A stretch of 7,046 nt of DNA from Oscillospiraceae bacterium (GTDB lineage: Bacteria > Bacillota > Clostridia > Oscillospirales > Ruminococcaceae), in the NCBI GenBank assembly GCA_017848155.1, contig JAGAKC010000208.1, positions 1-7,046 of the forward strand, in the 5' to 3' direction. The position numbers and the translations under genes are program-made. Under the pieces are notes generated by a model, which saw only the letters and a list, made by a program, of their open reading frames with translations, had not been told where the DNA came from and did no database searches. This document shows, one piece after another, positions 1 through 6,995 of the stretch (position 1 is its first letter; each line of letters opens with the position of its first letter).

Positions 1-1388
1 ACAACATTTGCATTCTGAACGCTTTCAAGCAGCATCATCTGACGTCTGTAGTTTATTGCAGAGTTGAAAGCGATATTGATTACCTTGCTGAGTCGGTTAA
101 GATTCTGCGAGATGTCCTTGACGTTGTGGGTGAATTGTGCGTAGTATCCGCACACTGTCTGACACACGAATATTGCGGTGAATATGCAGCAGGTATCGCT
201 CTCTGCCCATTTTTCCAGATCCGGGAGCATCCTGTCAGCTTCAAACTGCTCCATATGGTCAGGAGCGTCGCCCTCAACGTGGTGCACTGCAACAAGGATA
301 TCGTTCCTGTCAGTGGTCGGTGCATTGAAGGGGACGGTGTATTTCTGACGAAGGCACAGGCAGGAGTCAGGCATCGTGCATCGTGCCAGCATCTGACATA
401 CCTCGTCTGTGTCGTTGCTTTCAACCATACGGTCGAGCCATGAAAGGACATGACCCTCATGATTTTTAGCGTCCTGCATCATATGGAAGAGATAACCTGC
501 GTCATCCGCATGATCTTCTGTATGAACGCAACCGCAGGATTCGGATATTGCAGGCTTCATCTCATGGTAGTGTACTGTGCACCTGCCGTCACCTGAAAGA
601 GCCTTCTCAGCCACATGGATAGTGAGGTCTGCCAGTGCGTCAAGGTCCTCCACGCAGGTGGTGAAACGTGGTGTGAAATACTGTGCATCCGCAGCACCGC
701 CGAAGCCTGTTACCAGCACATCTCTCGGTACATCGTAGCCATTCTCACGCAGAAACTCCACAACAGCTATCGCCATGTAGTCATTTGCGCATATGATCGC
801 ACCGGGAAGCGTCTGCCTTCTTGCAAACATCCTCTCCATTGCTTTTCTTGCAGGGATGCTCCAGTATTCGCCGTAGTCCATCATGTCGTCAGAAAATGTA
901 AGACCGTTTTCTGCGAGCACTTCTTTAAAGCATTGTATACGGAATTCAGATGTAGGATCGTCGTGCCTGTGACCTGCAAGGAAGAAAGTATCAGTGATAC
1001 CGTGATCACGTATCACATGGTTTATGACAGTCTTGAAGGCGTCGCCGTATCTCTTGACGATGGAGTAACAGCCATCATCCTCACGGTCGACAAGTATCAC
1101 GGGAGTACCGTGAGCATGTGCCTTTGCGATGATAGCCCTTTCTATCTCCTTTACACCGAATGTATTTGAAAGGATAACAAGGACATCTATAATGTCGTGA
1201 TTAATGATACTGTAGACAGATCTTGCGCCCTCGTCGAAGGTATTGTCAGAGTTTGCAACGCTGTTGAATATCATGAGCTTATAACCAAGCTTTGCGCATG
1301 CCTTGTTAAGGCTTGTGAGGTAAATTGATTCTGCACGGTACTGTACCTTTGTAACGCAGACTCCTATCACCTTATGGTTATTGATCAT
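1..1388 (-). CDS. LacI-type ligand-sensing protein without HTH, likely the N-terminal part of a diguanylate cyclase (3' end beyond window)
   Basis: The frame is open from an ATG at 1388 to the left edge, giving 462 codons with no stop in the window. Residues ~5-280 read as a LacI/GalR-type periplasmic-binding-protein-like sensor. It starts with the first beta strand (KVIGVCVT), and residues 195-203 (PGAIICAND) are followed by a VPRDVLVTGFGG segment, the classic C-terminal lobe of LacI effector domains. There is no helix-turn-helix before it and no signal peptide, so it should be a cytoplasmic sensor, probably for a sugar-like ligand, and not a DNA-binding repressor. The sensor ends in SESCGC (282-287). 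Residues ~288-430 form a Cys-rich, GAF-like region, and the last ~35 residues form a helix (NLNRLSKVINIAFNSAINYR) of the kind that leads into an output domain. In Clostridia this architecture usually continues into GGDEF, which would make c-di-GMP. That domain is not visible here, so the output is inferred; an AraC or kinase output is possible. The start is supported by GGTGA (1396-1400) seven bases upstream and an in-frame stop further up. Confidence 0.85.
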   Translation of the reverse strand, partial: MINNHKVIGVCVTKVQYRAESIYLTSLNKACAKLGYKLMIFNSVANSDNTFDEGARSVYSIINHDIIDVLVILSNTFGVKEIERAIIAKAHAHGTPVILVDREDDGCYSIVKRYGDAFKTVINHVIRDHGITDTFFLAGHRHDDPTSEFRIQCFKEVLAENGLTFSDDMMDYGEYWSIPARKAMERMFARRQTLPGAIICANDYMAIAVVEFLRENGYDVPRDVLVTGFGGAADAQYFTPRFTTCVEDLDALADLTIHVAEKALSGDGRCTVHYHEMKPAISESCGCVHTEDHADDAGYLFHMMQDAKNHEGHVLSWLDRMVESNDTDEVCQMLARCTMPDSCLCLRQKYTVPFNAPTTDRNDILVAVHHVEGDAPDHMEQFEADRMLPDLEKWAESDTCCIFTAIFVCQTVCGYYAQFTHNVKDISQNLNRLSKVINIAFNSAINYRRQMMLLESVQNANV

Positions 1389-1395
1389 AAATGAT

Positions 1396-1400
1396 TCACC
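1396..1400 (-). promoter_or_regulatory. Ribosome binding site of the sensor gene
   Basis: GGTGA on the minus strand lies seven bases before the ATG at 1388. No other in-frame start codon lies between the upstream in-frame stop and this ATG, so the site fixes the start. Confidence 0.6.
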
Positions 1401-1463
1401 ACACTTTACTTTATTTTATCGGATAAGTGGTTTTATAAAAAATACATATACATTTATATAAAT

Positions 1464-1492
1464 ATTGTACCATATTTAAACAAAAAAGTCAA
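1464..1492 (-). promoter_or_regulatory. Sigma-A promoter for the minus-strand sensor gene
   Basis: On the minus strand the -35 box TTGACT (1487-1492) is separated by exactly 17 bases from the -10 box TACAAT (1464-1469). A TGG just before the -10 box gives an extended -10 (TGnTACAAT). Transcription would start near 1457 and leave an untranslated leader of about 70 bases before the ATG at 1388. The close match to the housekeeping consensus suggests that the sensor is made independently of the flagellar sigma factor. The spacing and the direction toward the gene make this a confident call. Confidence 0.8.
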
Positions 1493-1688
1493 ACAGTTTT
1501 AAGCAGATTTAACAAATACGGCGCTTTTTTGCCCTTTTACACTCATATTAACATATTTATTTGGTGATTATCACAACACGAGTTGATTAATATGCCTTCA
1601 TATGTATATTTCTGGAACTTATAGAAAGACGCTAAACGAGTGGCTGATGTCAATTTTGCATGATTTATGGTCATTTTTGCTGATGTGA

Positions 1689-1717
1689 TTGATTTTTTGG
1701 GGGGATTATGATAAAAT
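1689..1717 (+). promoter_or_regulatory. Possible sigma-A promoter upstream of the flagellin, with homopolymeric spacer
   Basis: TTGATT (1689-1694) is followed after 17 bases by TAAAAT (1712-1717), with TGA directly before the -10 box giving an extended -10 element. Transcription would start near 1724 and leave a leader of about 130 bases before the flagellin start. The spacer contains a run of six T (1693-1698, partly in the -35 box) and six G (1699-1704). In AT-rich DNA such matches occur by chance, so this is less certain than the sigma-28 promoter downstream. If real, it would give housekeeping transcription of the flagellin. Confidence 0.4.
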
Positions 1718-1785
1718 ATTAAATAAAGTATATAATATAATGCGTTTTATTTCTGCATTTACGGTAGATGATAATTCATTTTTAT

Positions 1786-1813
1786 TAAAGTTTTGTGATA
1801 TATTTGTCGATAT
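1786..1813 (+). promoter_or_regulatory. Sigma-28 (FliA/SigD) promoter of the giant flagellin
   Basis: TAAAGTTT (1786-1793), 12 bases, then GTCGATAT (1806-1813). The established sigma-28 consensus is TAAAGTTT-N11-GCCGATAA in enterics, and TAAA with a CCGATAT -10 in Bacillus. Here the -35 octamer is perfect, the -10 differs at one position from GCCGATAT, and the spacer is one base longer than in enterics. Transcription would start near 1820, leaving a leader of about 34 bases that carries the ribosome binding site. This is the usual control for filament genes: expressed only after the hook is complete and the anti-sigma factor FlgM has been exported. Confidence 0.82.
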
Positions 1814-1840
1814 AATCAATATATAGTTTTATCTCATGGT

Positions 1841-1847
1841 AGGGGTG
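1841..1847 (+). promoter_or_regulatory. Ribosome binding site that decides the flagellin start
   Basis: AGGGGTG ends six bases before the ATG at 1854. An in-frame ATG at 1836 would add six residues (MVGVFF), but it has no ribosome binding site, would sit only about 16 bases from the predicted transcription start, and would itself overlap the region upstream of this site. The protein beginning at 1854 (MVIRNN) aligns with the usual flagellin N-terminus (M-R-I-N-x-N), which also favours 1854. Confidence 0.8.
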
Positions 1848-1853
1848 TTTTTT

Positions 1854-4800
1854 ATGGTAATAAGAAATAATAAAACAGGACAGTTTGCCGTAAACCGACA
1901 GCAGGGCACTCAGACAAAGCTTCAGCAGGCAGCCGAGCGTCTTACATCGGGATTAAGGATAAACAGTGCCGCAGATGATGCGGCAGGCCTTGCCATATCC
2001 GAAAAGCTGCGCTCTATTGACAGAGGACTTCGTCAGGGCGCACGCAATATCAACGATGGAATAAACTACACTGTTACTGTTGACGGAGCAGCGCAGGAGC
2101 TTCACGACATGCTCCACCGCATGAGGGAGCTTGCCGTGCAGGCGGGCAACGAGACCTACACCGAGATAGACCGTGCGGCGATGGACCTTGAATATCAGCA
2201 GCTTATTGATGAGATAGACAGGATAACGGGCGAGGCGGATTTCAATGGGCTTCCTCTGTTTGAAAAGCATCTTGAAGCATATGAGATGCAGGAAGGAAAT
2301 GTTGTCCACAATCGACCCGTAAAGATAGACAGATATAATGATACGCTCAATCTGGGATATACCCCCATTGGCGGCGAGAGTATTGAGATAAGCATAAATA
2401 TCCCCCACGGCACCTACAGTGCGGAGGAGGTCGCTGACCTTATAGATACCGAGCTTTATTCAAAGGCACGCTCACTTATTATCGGCATTAACGAGTCGCG
2501 CAATTTCACGCTCCAGTGCGAAGAGGGCAATATAGATTATATCGGCGGCAGCGGTGCGTCGCTGTTTTACGAGATGGTACAAGGCTCTGCGGAGGGATAT
2601 CTGCTGGGTGTTACATACTTTGTTACAGATACCGCAAAGCTGAAGATAACAGAGGGGCATAACGATGTCATGTCCTTCCGCATAGGAAACGATGATGATA
2701 CGATCTATTCCGTGCAGCTTGAAGAGGGCGCCTATACCCGTGAACAGCTCATAGATCATATCAATGAAAAGATAGGGGAAGCAGGACTTCCGACGGAGGT
2801 CAAGGCTGTACCGGAATATGACGATCAGGGCAGAAAGATAATCGGACTTGCTTCAAAGGAAGTCATCACAGGTCTGTCGGGCAATTTCATAAAGATCGAC
2901 GAGCATCATTCTCCGATCTATGATATCAGCTTTAACGGAAATATAGCCAACGAGCCGTCTGTGTTTACGGGCAAGAAGCGCATACCGTCCGACCTTGAGA
3001 TACTCCGCGGCAGGAACGAGTATTTCGTGCTGGATGTGGGTTACTATGCCGAGGACGGAAGTGCTGTCGACAAGAAGATAAGGATAGACCTGCTTCAGGA
3101 CGGCGAGAATGTAAAGACATATTCTCCATCTGAACTGGCAAGCACCATACAGAAGCAGCTAGAGGACGCAGAGATTCCTGTCACTGTGGAGCTTGACGCA
3201 TCATCGGGCGCTATTGTTATGACCTCAGATCAGTTCGGCAGGGAGTGCACTATAGAACTTGATAAGACTGATGTACCGAGCGTTCACATGGCATATGATA
3301 TTTTTGATGTGGGCGATCTGCGCCCTGTGTCCTTCACGGCAAATTCCACCTACAGACCTGCATCACTGGTTGCGAGAAAGACTCTTGATTCCGAGATACG
3401 TATACCCTCTTTTGAGAATCAGCTCAACTTCTTTGTGACGGTCGAGGGAGAGTCCTCAGCGCGCAATGTTACCATTGACATTCCTGCGGGCATATACTCA
3501 AAATCCGAGATCCAGACGCTGTTGAATGACGCATTAAAGAACGATTATCCCGATATCGCAGAGGGACTTAAGTTCACCGTCGGAACCAATCTCACGCTTG
3601 CCGCCACGGGAACAGAGGGTCAGAAGATAGTTTCCATAAAGGCTGACAATACCTGTTCTGCATATTCAAGGCTTATCGGCGGTGTATATTATGTTGATAA
3701 TTATCAGACAAAGAACGGCGGAGAGGCAAATCTTGTTGAGTATCATGTTGAAAATCCCTACACAGGCGAGCCTGCCGTAAGCTATGAAAGCGGCTCGTCC
3801 ACTGACGGCGTGAAGTATGACATCGACCGCACCCCCCAAAAGCAGGATAAGTACGACCATCTTAAATATACTCCCACTGCTCCGAAGATAATTCAAGGCT
3901 CCGAAACGATAGACAATACCGAGGGCGCTGTAAGTGACGTGGTGGACAAAAAGCCTGCGGTGATGACATTAAAGGGAGTATTGTCCCAGTTTAACGCGGT
4001 AGGTACCTCGATCAGGGATATCGATCTCAGCTTTGACATAACAGACAGCACAGGAACAAAGAATTTCAGTATAACTATACCTGAGGGCTATACCGCAAGT
4101 CAGGCTCTCAGCAAGATAAATGAAAAGCTGGGGCTTAATGCGAGTGCGGCTGCGGTGGGCAATGACCTGATGATCATGACCACTGATATGGGTGCAGGTG
4201 TTGAGATAGGCAATGTAACGGGAAATATGCTGAACACTGCCACCAAGCATCCTGCCGCATATACGTCGGGAAGCGTTATCAGCGATGACAAGAAGTACAT
4301 ATACATCCCTGCGGAGCTTTCTGTAAACAATGCGCAGTCTAACATTCCGCTGACCGTAGATGATTCGTCCGATGTTTTCAGCTTTTCCGCAGGCGGAAAA
4401 ACATATGACCTGTCGCTTACGCATGGCACGTATGATTCTCTTGATGATATCGTACAGGAGATAAACAATGCGATAGCTGCGTCTGACGGCGGCGACCCCA
4501 AGGTCACAGTGGAGCGCAGCGGAAATGCAATAGTGTTTACAGGCTCGCCCGAGGCATCAGGAAACATAATCATCGACGACAATTCAAGCACCTGCCTTAT
4601 CGGAAAGACAAAGATAGTGCTCTCAAATCCCGAGAGCGATCCTCATTACGATCCCGATACGGGACTTATCAAGAAGCCTGCAAGCATCTCCACATCTGCT
4701 GTGGATACGCATCTTCCGCTTACTGTTACGGGTGCGAATAACACTATTACGATGGATTATACCTATCCTCATCCCACGAATCCCGATTCAACGGTGAGGG

Positions 4801-6941
4801 AGGGGCTGACCATAACCATACCCGACGGAACGTATAATTCCGCCGCAGATCTTACCAGCGCAATAAACAGCGCAATTCAGAACGATCCCTCGCTTAACGG
4901 AAAGATCATTGCGTCATACTCTGCTGATAAGGGACTTACCTTCTCATCGGTAAAGGGAGGTGATGAGCATAAGCTCGAAAACCTCGGCGGCACGGCAGAG
5001 CTTCATAAATTCAAATCCAACGCCGATGTAAAGGACGGACAGGTAGACGCTGACGCAAATAAGGTACTCTACAAGGCTTCCATTACGAATAACAAGTTCG
5101 ATACTCTGTTTTCGGGCAAGGGTCTTGAGATCGACGACAGGAACAAGCGTGTTTCTCTCAATATCAACGGTACGACAGTTTCGTTTGACCTTACCGAGGG
5201 CACATATACAAGCAGAAACGACATCATCGATCAGCTGAATGCAGGACTTGCAGGGCACGGTGCGACTGCGTATTACGACACCACTGTCAATGGACTTGTG
5301 ATAAAGACCGATGAGGGCGGAGATGATAAGAAGATAACCATTGCTTCGGACAATACTGCGCCTTGTTTCAAGCGTGCGGTGACAGTATCTCCGCCTACCG
5401 TTTACGGCAGGATAGATACGCGTTGCAACATACTCGGTGAAAACACTATTTCTCAAATAGAGATACATGATTACGACAATGAGATGGAGTTTTCTCTTAC
5501 GGAAAATTCCGCAACAGGCACGATAAAGGTCAAGGTGCCGCCAGGGACATACGATGCCGAATCTCTTGCACAGGCGATACAGGACAGCATAGACGAGTCC
5601 ATCAAGGGACCGTTAAAGGTGTATGTGAAGAACGGCAGGATAGGCATAATGGGCGCAGATATCTCGGGCAGCCGCTCTATAGGCAATTTCAAAGGCAGAC
5701 TGTACGACAGGGTATTTCAGGGCACAAATTATAGAATGGTCAACAGGCATGAGGAAAAGTCCGGTGCTACCAATGGTGACAAGATGTCCTATATTGTCGG
5801 CAGAAATGATATGGAGCCTGAAACTGATGCGGAGATAGAGGCTGACACTAATGTTATTATCTACTCAGGACTTAACGACAGCTTTATCTTTGATTTCACA
5901 CACGACGGCGAGGTGCATAAGATAAGCATCACGCTTCATGACGGTCTGTACACTCCACAGCAGATAGCAAGCACTATTCAGGAGGAGGGAAGAAAGGCTA
6001 TATCTCAGCTCGTTGACAGTGATGGAGAGCCGATAAACGGCGACTATTTCTATGCGACTATCGGTCTTTCGACCCTTGGTATATCTGAAAACAGCACTGC
6101 ATTCCCGAGTGGTGATAAGCTGGTGCTGTGCTACAAGATACCGGACGATGGAAGGATAGAAGAGGCTGTGTCGAAAATTGACGGTGTCAGGGGCACTTCT
6201 GCCTACAGAGTATTCTATGAAGCAACAAGAACTCCCTCTCCGTCAAGGATAACGGGCAAGGCTGACCTCAGCTCAGGTGTTACTATAACAGCGGCAAACA
6301 ACACACTTGAATTTGATCTTGACGGACAGCCCATCAAACTCACTATTCCCGATGGAACATATACCACTGATGAGATGGTGGAGTTGATGAATGAGAAGCT
6401 GGGTGAGATTACACCTCTTGTAAGGGTGCTCAATAATAATGGACGTCTGATGTTCTATACCACCGAAAACGGCGACTTCATTTTTGATAAGATAAGAGGC
6501 TCAGGCTCGGATGATCTGTTCTATGACAGCGACATCCGTACTGAGGATACCGAGATAGGCATCATGGTCGGCAGACGCACCGATAACTTTATCTGGTACA
6601 AAAAGACCAGGGTAGACGATCATCTTATGCGTATCAATACTACAGGCATAACCAGTCAGGAGCGAGCTATGAAGGCGCTTGCAAGACTTGATTACGCAAA
6701 CGGATATCTCAGTATGTGGAGGGCACGTGCAGGTGCGAATGAAAATCGTTCCCGTCATACTCTTGAGAAGAATCAGAATTATCGTGAGCAGCTTGCCGCA
6801 TCCGAGTCGCAGATAAGGGATGCAGATATAGCTACCGAGGTCGCAGAGCTGCACAAGCATCAGATAATAGCTCAGGCACAGCAGGCGATGCAGGCCCAGT
6901 CAAAGCAGCATCAGCAGTCGATACTTGATGTACTTGCCTGA
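1854..6941 (+). CDS. fliC: Giant flagellin with repeat-built central region (1695 aa)
   Basis: This is the filament subunit of the bacterial flagellum, exported unfolded through the flagellar type III apparatus and polymerised under the cap. Residues 1-136 are a typical N-terminal D0/D1 domain: SGLRINSAADDAAGLAIS, then LHRMRELAVQ (87-96) and EIDRITGEADFNG. Residues ~1590-1695 are the C-terminal D1/D0 domain, with ESQIRDADIATEV and a final Gln-rich helix ending QSILDVLA. The AADDAAGLA signature separates it from the junction protein FlgL. Flagellins are usually 270-600 residues; this one has about 1450 residues inserted at the D2/D3 position, built mostly from 11 flagellin-IN-like units. There is no signal peptide, as expected. 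Seven Cys all lie in the insert (222, 465, 601, 914, 1171, 1191, 1426), and I see no HExxH protease motif. The frame is intact and codon use looks uniform, so I see no sign of a pseudogene. A sigma-28 promoter and flanking terminators suggest it is transcribed alone. The flagellin identity is near certain; the role of the insert is unknown. Confidence 0.96.
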   Translation: MVIRNNKTGQFAVNRQQGTQTKLQQAAERLTSGLRINSAADDAAGLAISEKLRSIDRGLRQGARNINDGINYTVTVDGAAQELHDMLHRMRELAVQAGNETYTEIDRAAMDLEYQQLIDEIDRITGEADFNGLPLFEKHLEAYEMQEGNVVHNRPVKIDRYNDTLNLGYTPIGGESIEISINIPHGTYSAEEVADLIDTELYSKARSLIIGINESRNFTLQCEEGNIDYIGGSGASLFYEMVQGSAEGYLLGVTYFVTDTAKLKITEGHNDVMSFRIGNDDDTIYSVQLEEGAYTREQLIDHINEKIGEAGLPTEVKAVPEYDDQGRKIIGLASKEVITGLSGNFIKIDEHHSPIYDISFNGNIANEPSVFTGKKRIPSDLEILRGRNEYFVLDVGYYAEDGSAVDKKIRIDLLQDGENVKTYSPSELASTIQKQLEDAEIPVTVELDASSGAIVMTSDQFGRECTIELDKTDVPSVHMAYDIFDVGDLRPVSFTANSTYRPASLVARKTLDSEIRIPSFENQLNFFVTVEGESSARNVTIDIPAGIYSKSEIQTLLNDALKNDYPDIAEGLKFTVGTNLTLAATGTEGQKIVSIKADNTCSAYSRLIGGVYYVDNYQTKNGGEANLVEYHVENPYTGEPAVSYESGSSTDGVKYDIDRTPQKQDKYDHLKYTPTAPKIIQGSETIDNTEGAVSDVVDKKPAVMTLKGVLSQFNAVGTSIRDIDLSFDITDSTGTKNFSITIPEGYTASQALSKINEKLGLNASAAAVGNDLMIMTTDMGAGVEIGNVTGNMLNTATKHPAAYTSGSVISDDKKYIYIPAELSVNNAQSNIPLTVDDSSDVFSFSAGGKTYDLSLTHGTYDSLDDIVQEINNAIAASDGGDPKVTVERSGNAIVFTGSPEASGNIIIDDNSSTCLIGKTKIVLSNPESDPHYDPDTGLIKKPASISTSAVDTHLPLTVTGANNTITMDYTYPHPTNPDSTVREGLTITIPDGTYNSAADLTSAINSAIQNDPSLNGKIIASYSADKGLTFSSVKGGDEHKLENLGGTAELHKFKSNADVKDGQVDADANKVLYKASITNNKFDTLFSGKGLEIDDRNKRVSLNINGTTVSFDLTEGTYTSRNDIIDQLNAGLAGHGATAYYDTTVNGLVIKTDEGGDDKKITIASDNTAPCFKRAVTVSPPTVYGRIDTRCNILGENTISQIEIHDYDNEMEFSLTENSATGTIKVKVPPGTYDAESLAQAIQDSIDESIKGPLKVYVKNGRIGIMGADISGSRSIGNFKGRLYDRVFQGTNYRMVNRHEEKSGATNGDKMSYIVGRNDMEPETDAEIEADTNVIIYSGLNDSFIFDFTHDGEVHKISITLHDGLYTPQQIASTIQEEGRKAISQLVDSDGEPINGDYFYATIGLSTLGISENSTAFPSGDKLVLCYKIPDDGRIEEAVSKIDGVRGTSAYRVFYEATRTPSPSRITGKADLSSGVTITAANNTLEFDLDGQPIKLTIPDGTYTTDEMVELMNEKLGEITPLVRVLNNNGRLMFYTTENGDFIFDKIRGSGSDDLFYDSDIRTEDTEIGIMVGRRTDNFIWYKKTRVDDHLMRINTTGITSQERAMKALARLDYANGYLSMWRARAGANENRSRHTLEKNQNYREQLAASESQIRDADIATEVAELHKHQIIAQAQQAMQAQSKQHQQSILDVLA
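2343..6536 (+). repeat. Eleven diverged flagellin-IN-like protein repeats in the flagellin surface region
   Basis: Each unit opens with a beta-rich stretch such as LTVTGANNTITMDY. It then has a hydrophobic strand ending in [I/L]-x-[D/E/H/A]-G-x-Y-[T/S/D], a helix with a spaced L/I and often an I/L-N or I-D (e.g. SAADLTSAINSAI), and a second beta part. This is the known Flagellin_IN (hook IN motif) pattern. The landmark Tyr falls at residues 188, 294, 423, 548, 746, 860, 994, 1118, 1233, 1366 and 1503. Spacings are 106, 129, 125, 198, 114, 134, 124, 115, 133 and 137. Copy 3 is the most degenerate (G-E-N-V-K-T-Y), and copy 5 lacks one residue (E-G-Y). The copies are diverged at DNA level, so this is an old expansion and not a recent tandem duplication. 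Boundaries are approximate. Confidence 0.82.
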
Positions 6942-6951
6942 AAAAACAAAC

Positions 6952-6980
6952 AAGCTCTCCGTGAAAAACGGAGAGCTTTT
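6952..6980. terminator. Rho-independent terminator of the flagellin gene
   Basis: A perfect 10-bp stem, AAGCTCTCCG (6952-6961) with CGGAGAGCTT (6969-6978), has a 7-base loop and ends in TTTT (6977-6980). It begins ten bases after the flagellin stop codon. The A-rich stretch before it (AAAAAACAAACAA) reads as a T-rich tail on the minus strand, so it could also stop transcription coming from the right. Confidence 0.85.
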
Positions 6981-6995
6981 ACATTATGAAAAGGG

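Larger units (their letters stand above)
1389..1853. other. AT-rich divergent intergenic region
   Basis: This 465-base stretch separates the minus-strand sensor from the plus-strand flagellin. I see no gene in it, and no ORF here has a plausible ribosome binding site and useful length. It holds the minus-strand sigma-A promoter (1464-1492), a possible plus-strand sigma-A promoter (1689-1717), a sigma-28 promoter (1786-1813) and the flagellin ribosome binding site (1841-1847). Bases ~1500-1680 contain only a short palindrome, GTGAT-T-ATCAC (1564-1574). I looked for the conserved blocks of c-di-GMP riboswitches, which precede some clostridial motility genes, and did not find them. Confidence 0.8.

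Noticed and set aside
80..1169. Open frames at 80-460 (minus), 126-443 (plus) and 615-1169 (plus)
   Set aside because: They overlap the continuous minus-strand sensor frame, which has clear LacI-type motifs. That frame is open to the window edge and therefore lacks a stop in the window.
1416..1423. Minus-strand TCCGATAA resembling a sigma-28 -10 box in front of the sensor gene
   Set aside because: No TAAA-type -35 box lies 14-16 bases upstream, and a much better sigma-A promoter is present at 1464-1492.
1564..1574. Palindrome GTGAT-T-ATCAC as an operator between the divergent genes
   Set aside because: Five-base arms are expected by chance in a region of this length; it is not repeated and does not overlap either promoter.
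1699..1722. GGGGGGATTATG as the ribosome binding site and start of a small leader peptide
   Set aside because: The frame ends after four codons (M-I-K-Y) in AT-rich DNA; nothing else supports translation, and the G-run fits better as part of a promoter spacer.
1500..1830. c-di-GMP riboswitch controlling the flagellin
   Set aside because: The conserved sequence blocks of the known class I and II aptamers could not be found on either strand, and the sigma-28 promoter lies too close to the gene to leave room for one.
1836..1853. Upstream in-frame ATG adding MVGVFF to the flagellin
   Set aside because: It has no ribosome binding site and lies too close to the predicted transcription start, while the ATG at 1854 has AGGGGTG at ideal spacing and matches the family N-terminus.
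1814..1853. CsrA-binding leader like that of Bacillus hag
   Set aside because: The short leader has no GGA motif, which CsrA sites require.
1953..6860. Minus-strand open frames of 72-174 codons opposite the flagellin
   Set aside because: They are shadows of a long, well-supported plus-strand gene, resemble no family I recognise, and I saw no convincing ribosome binding sites for them.
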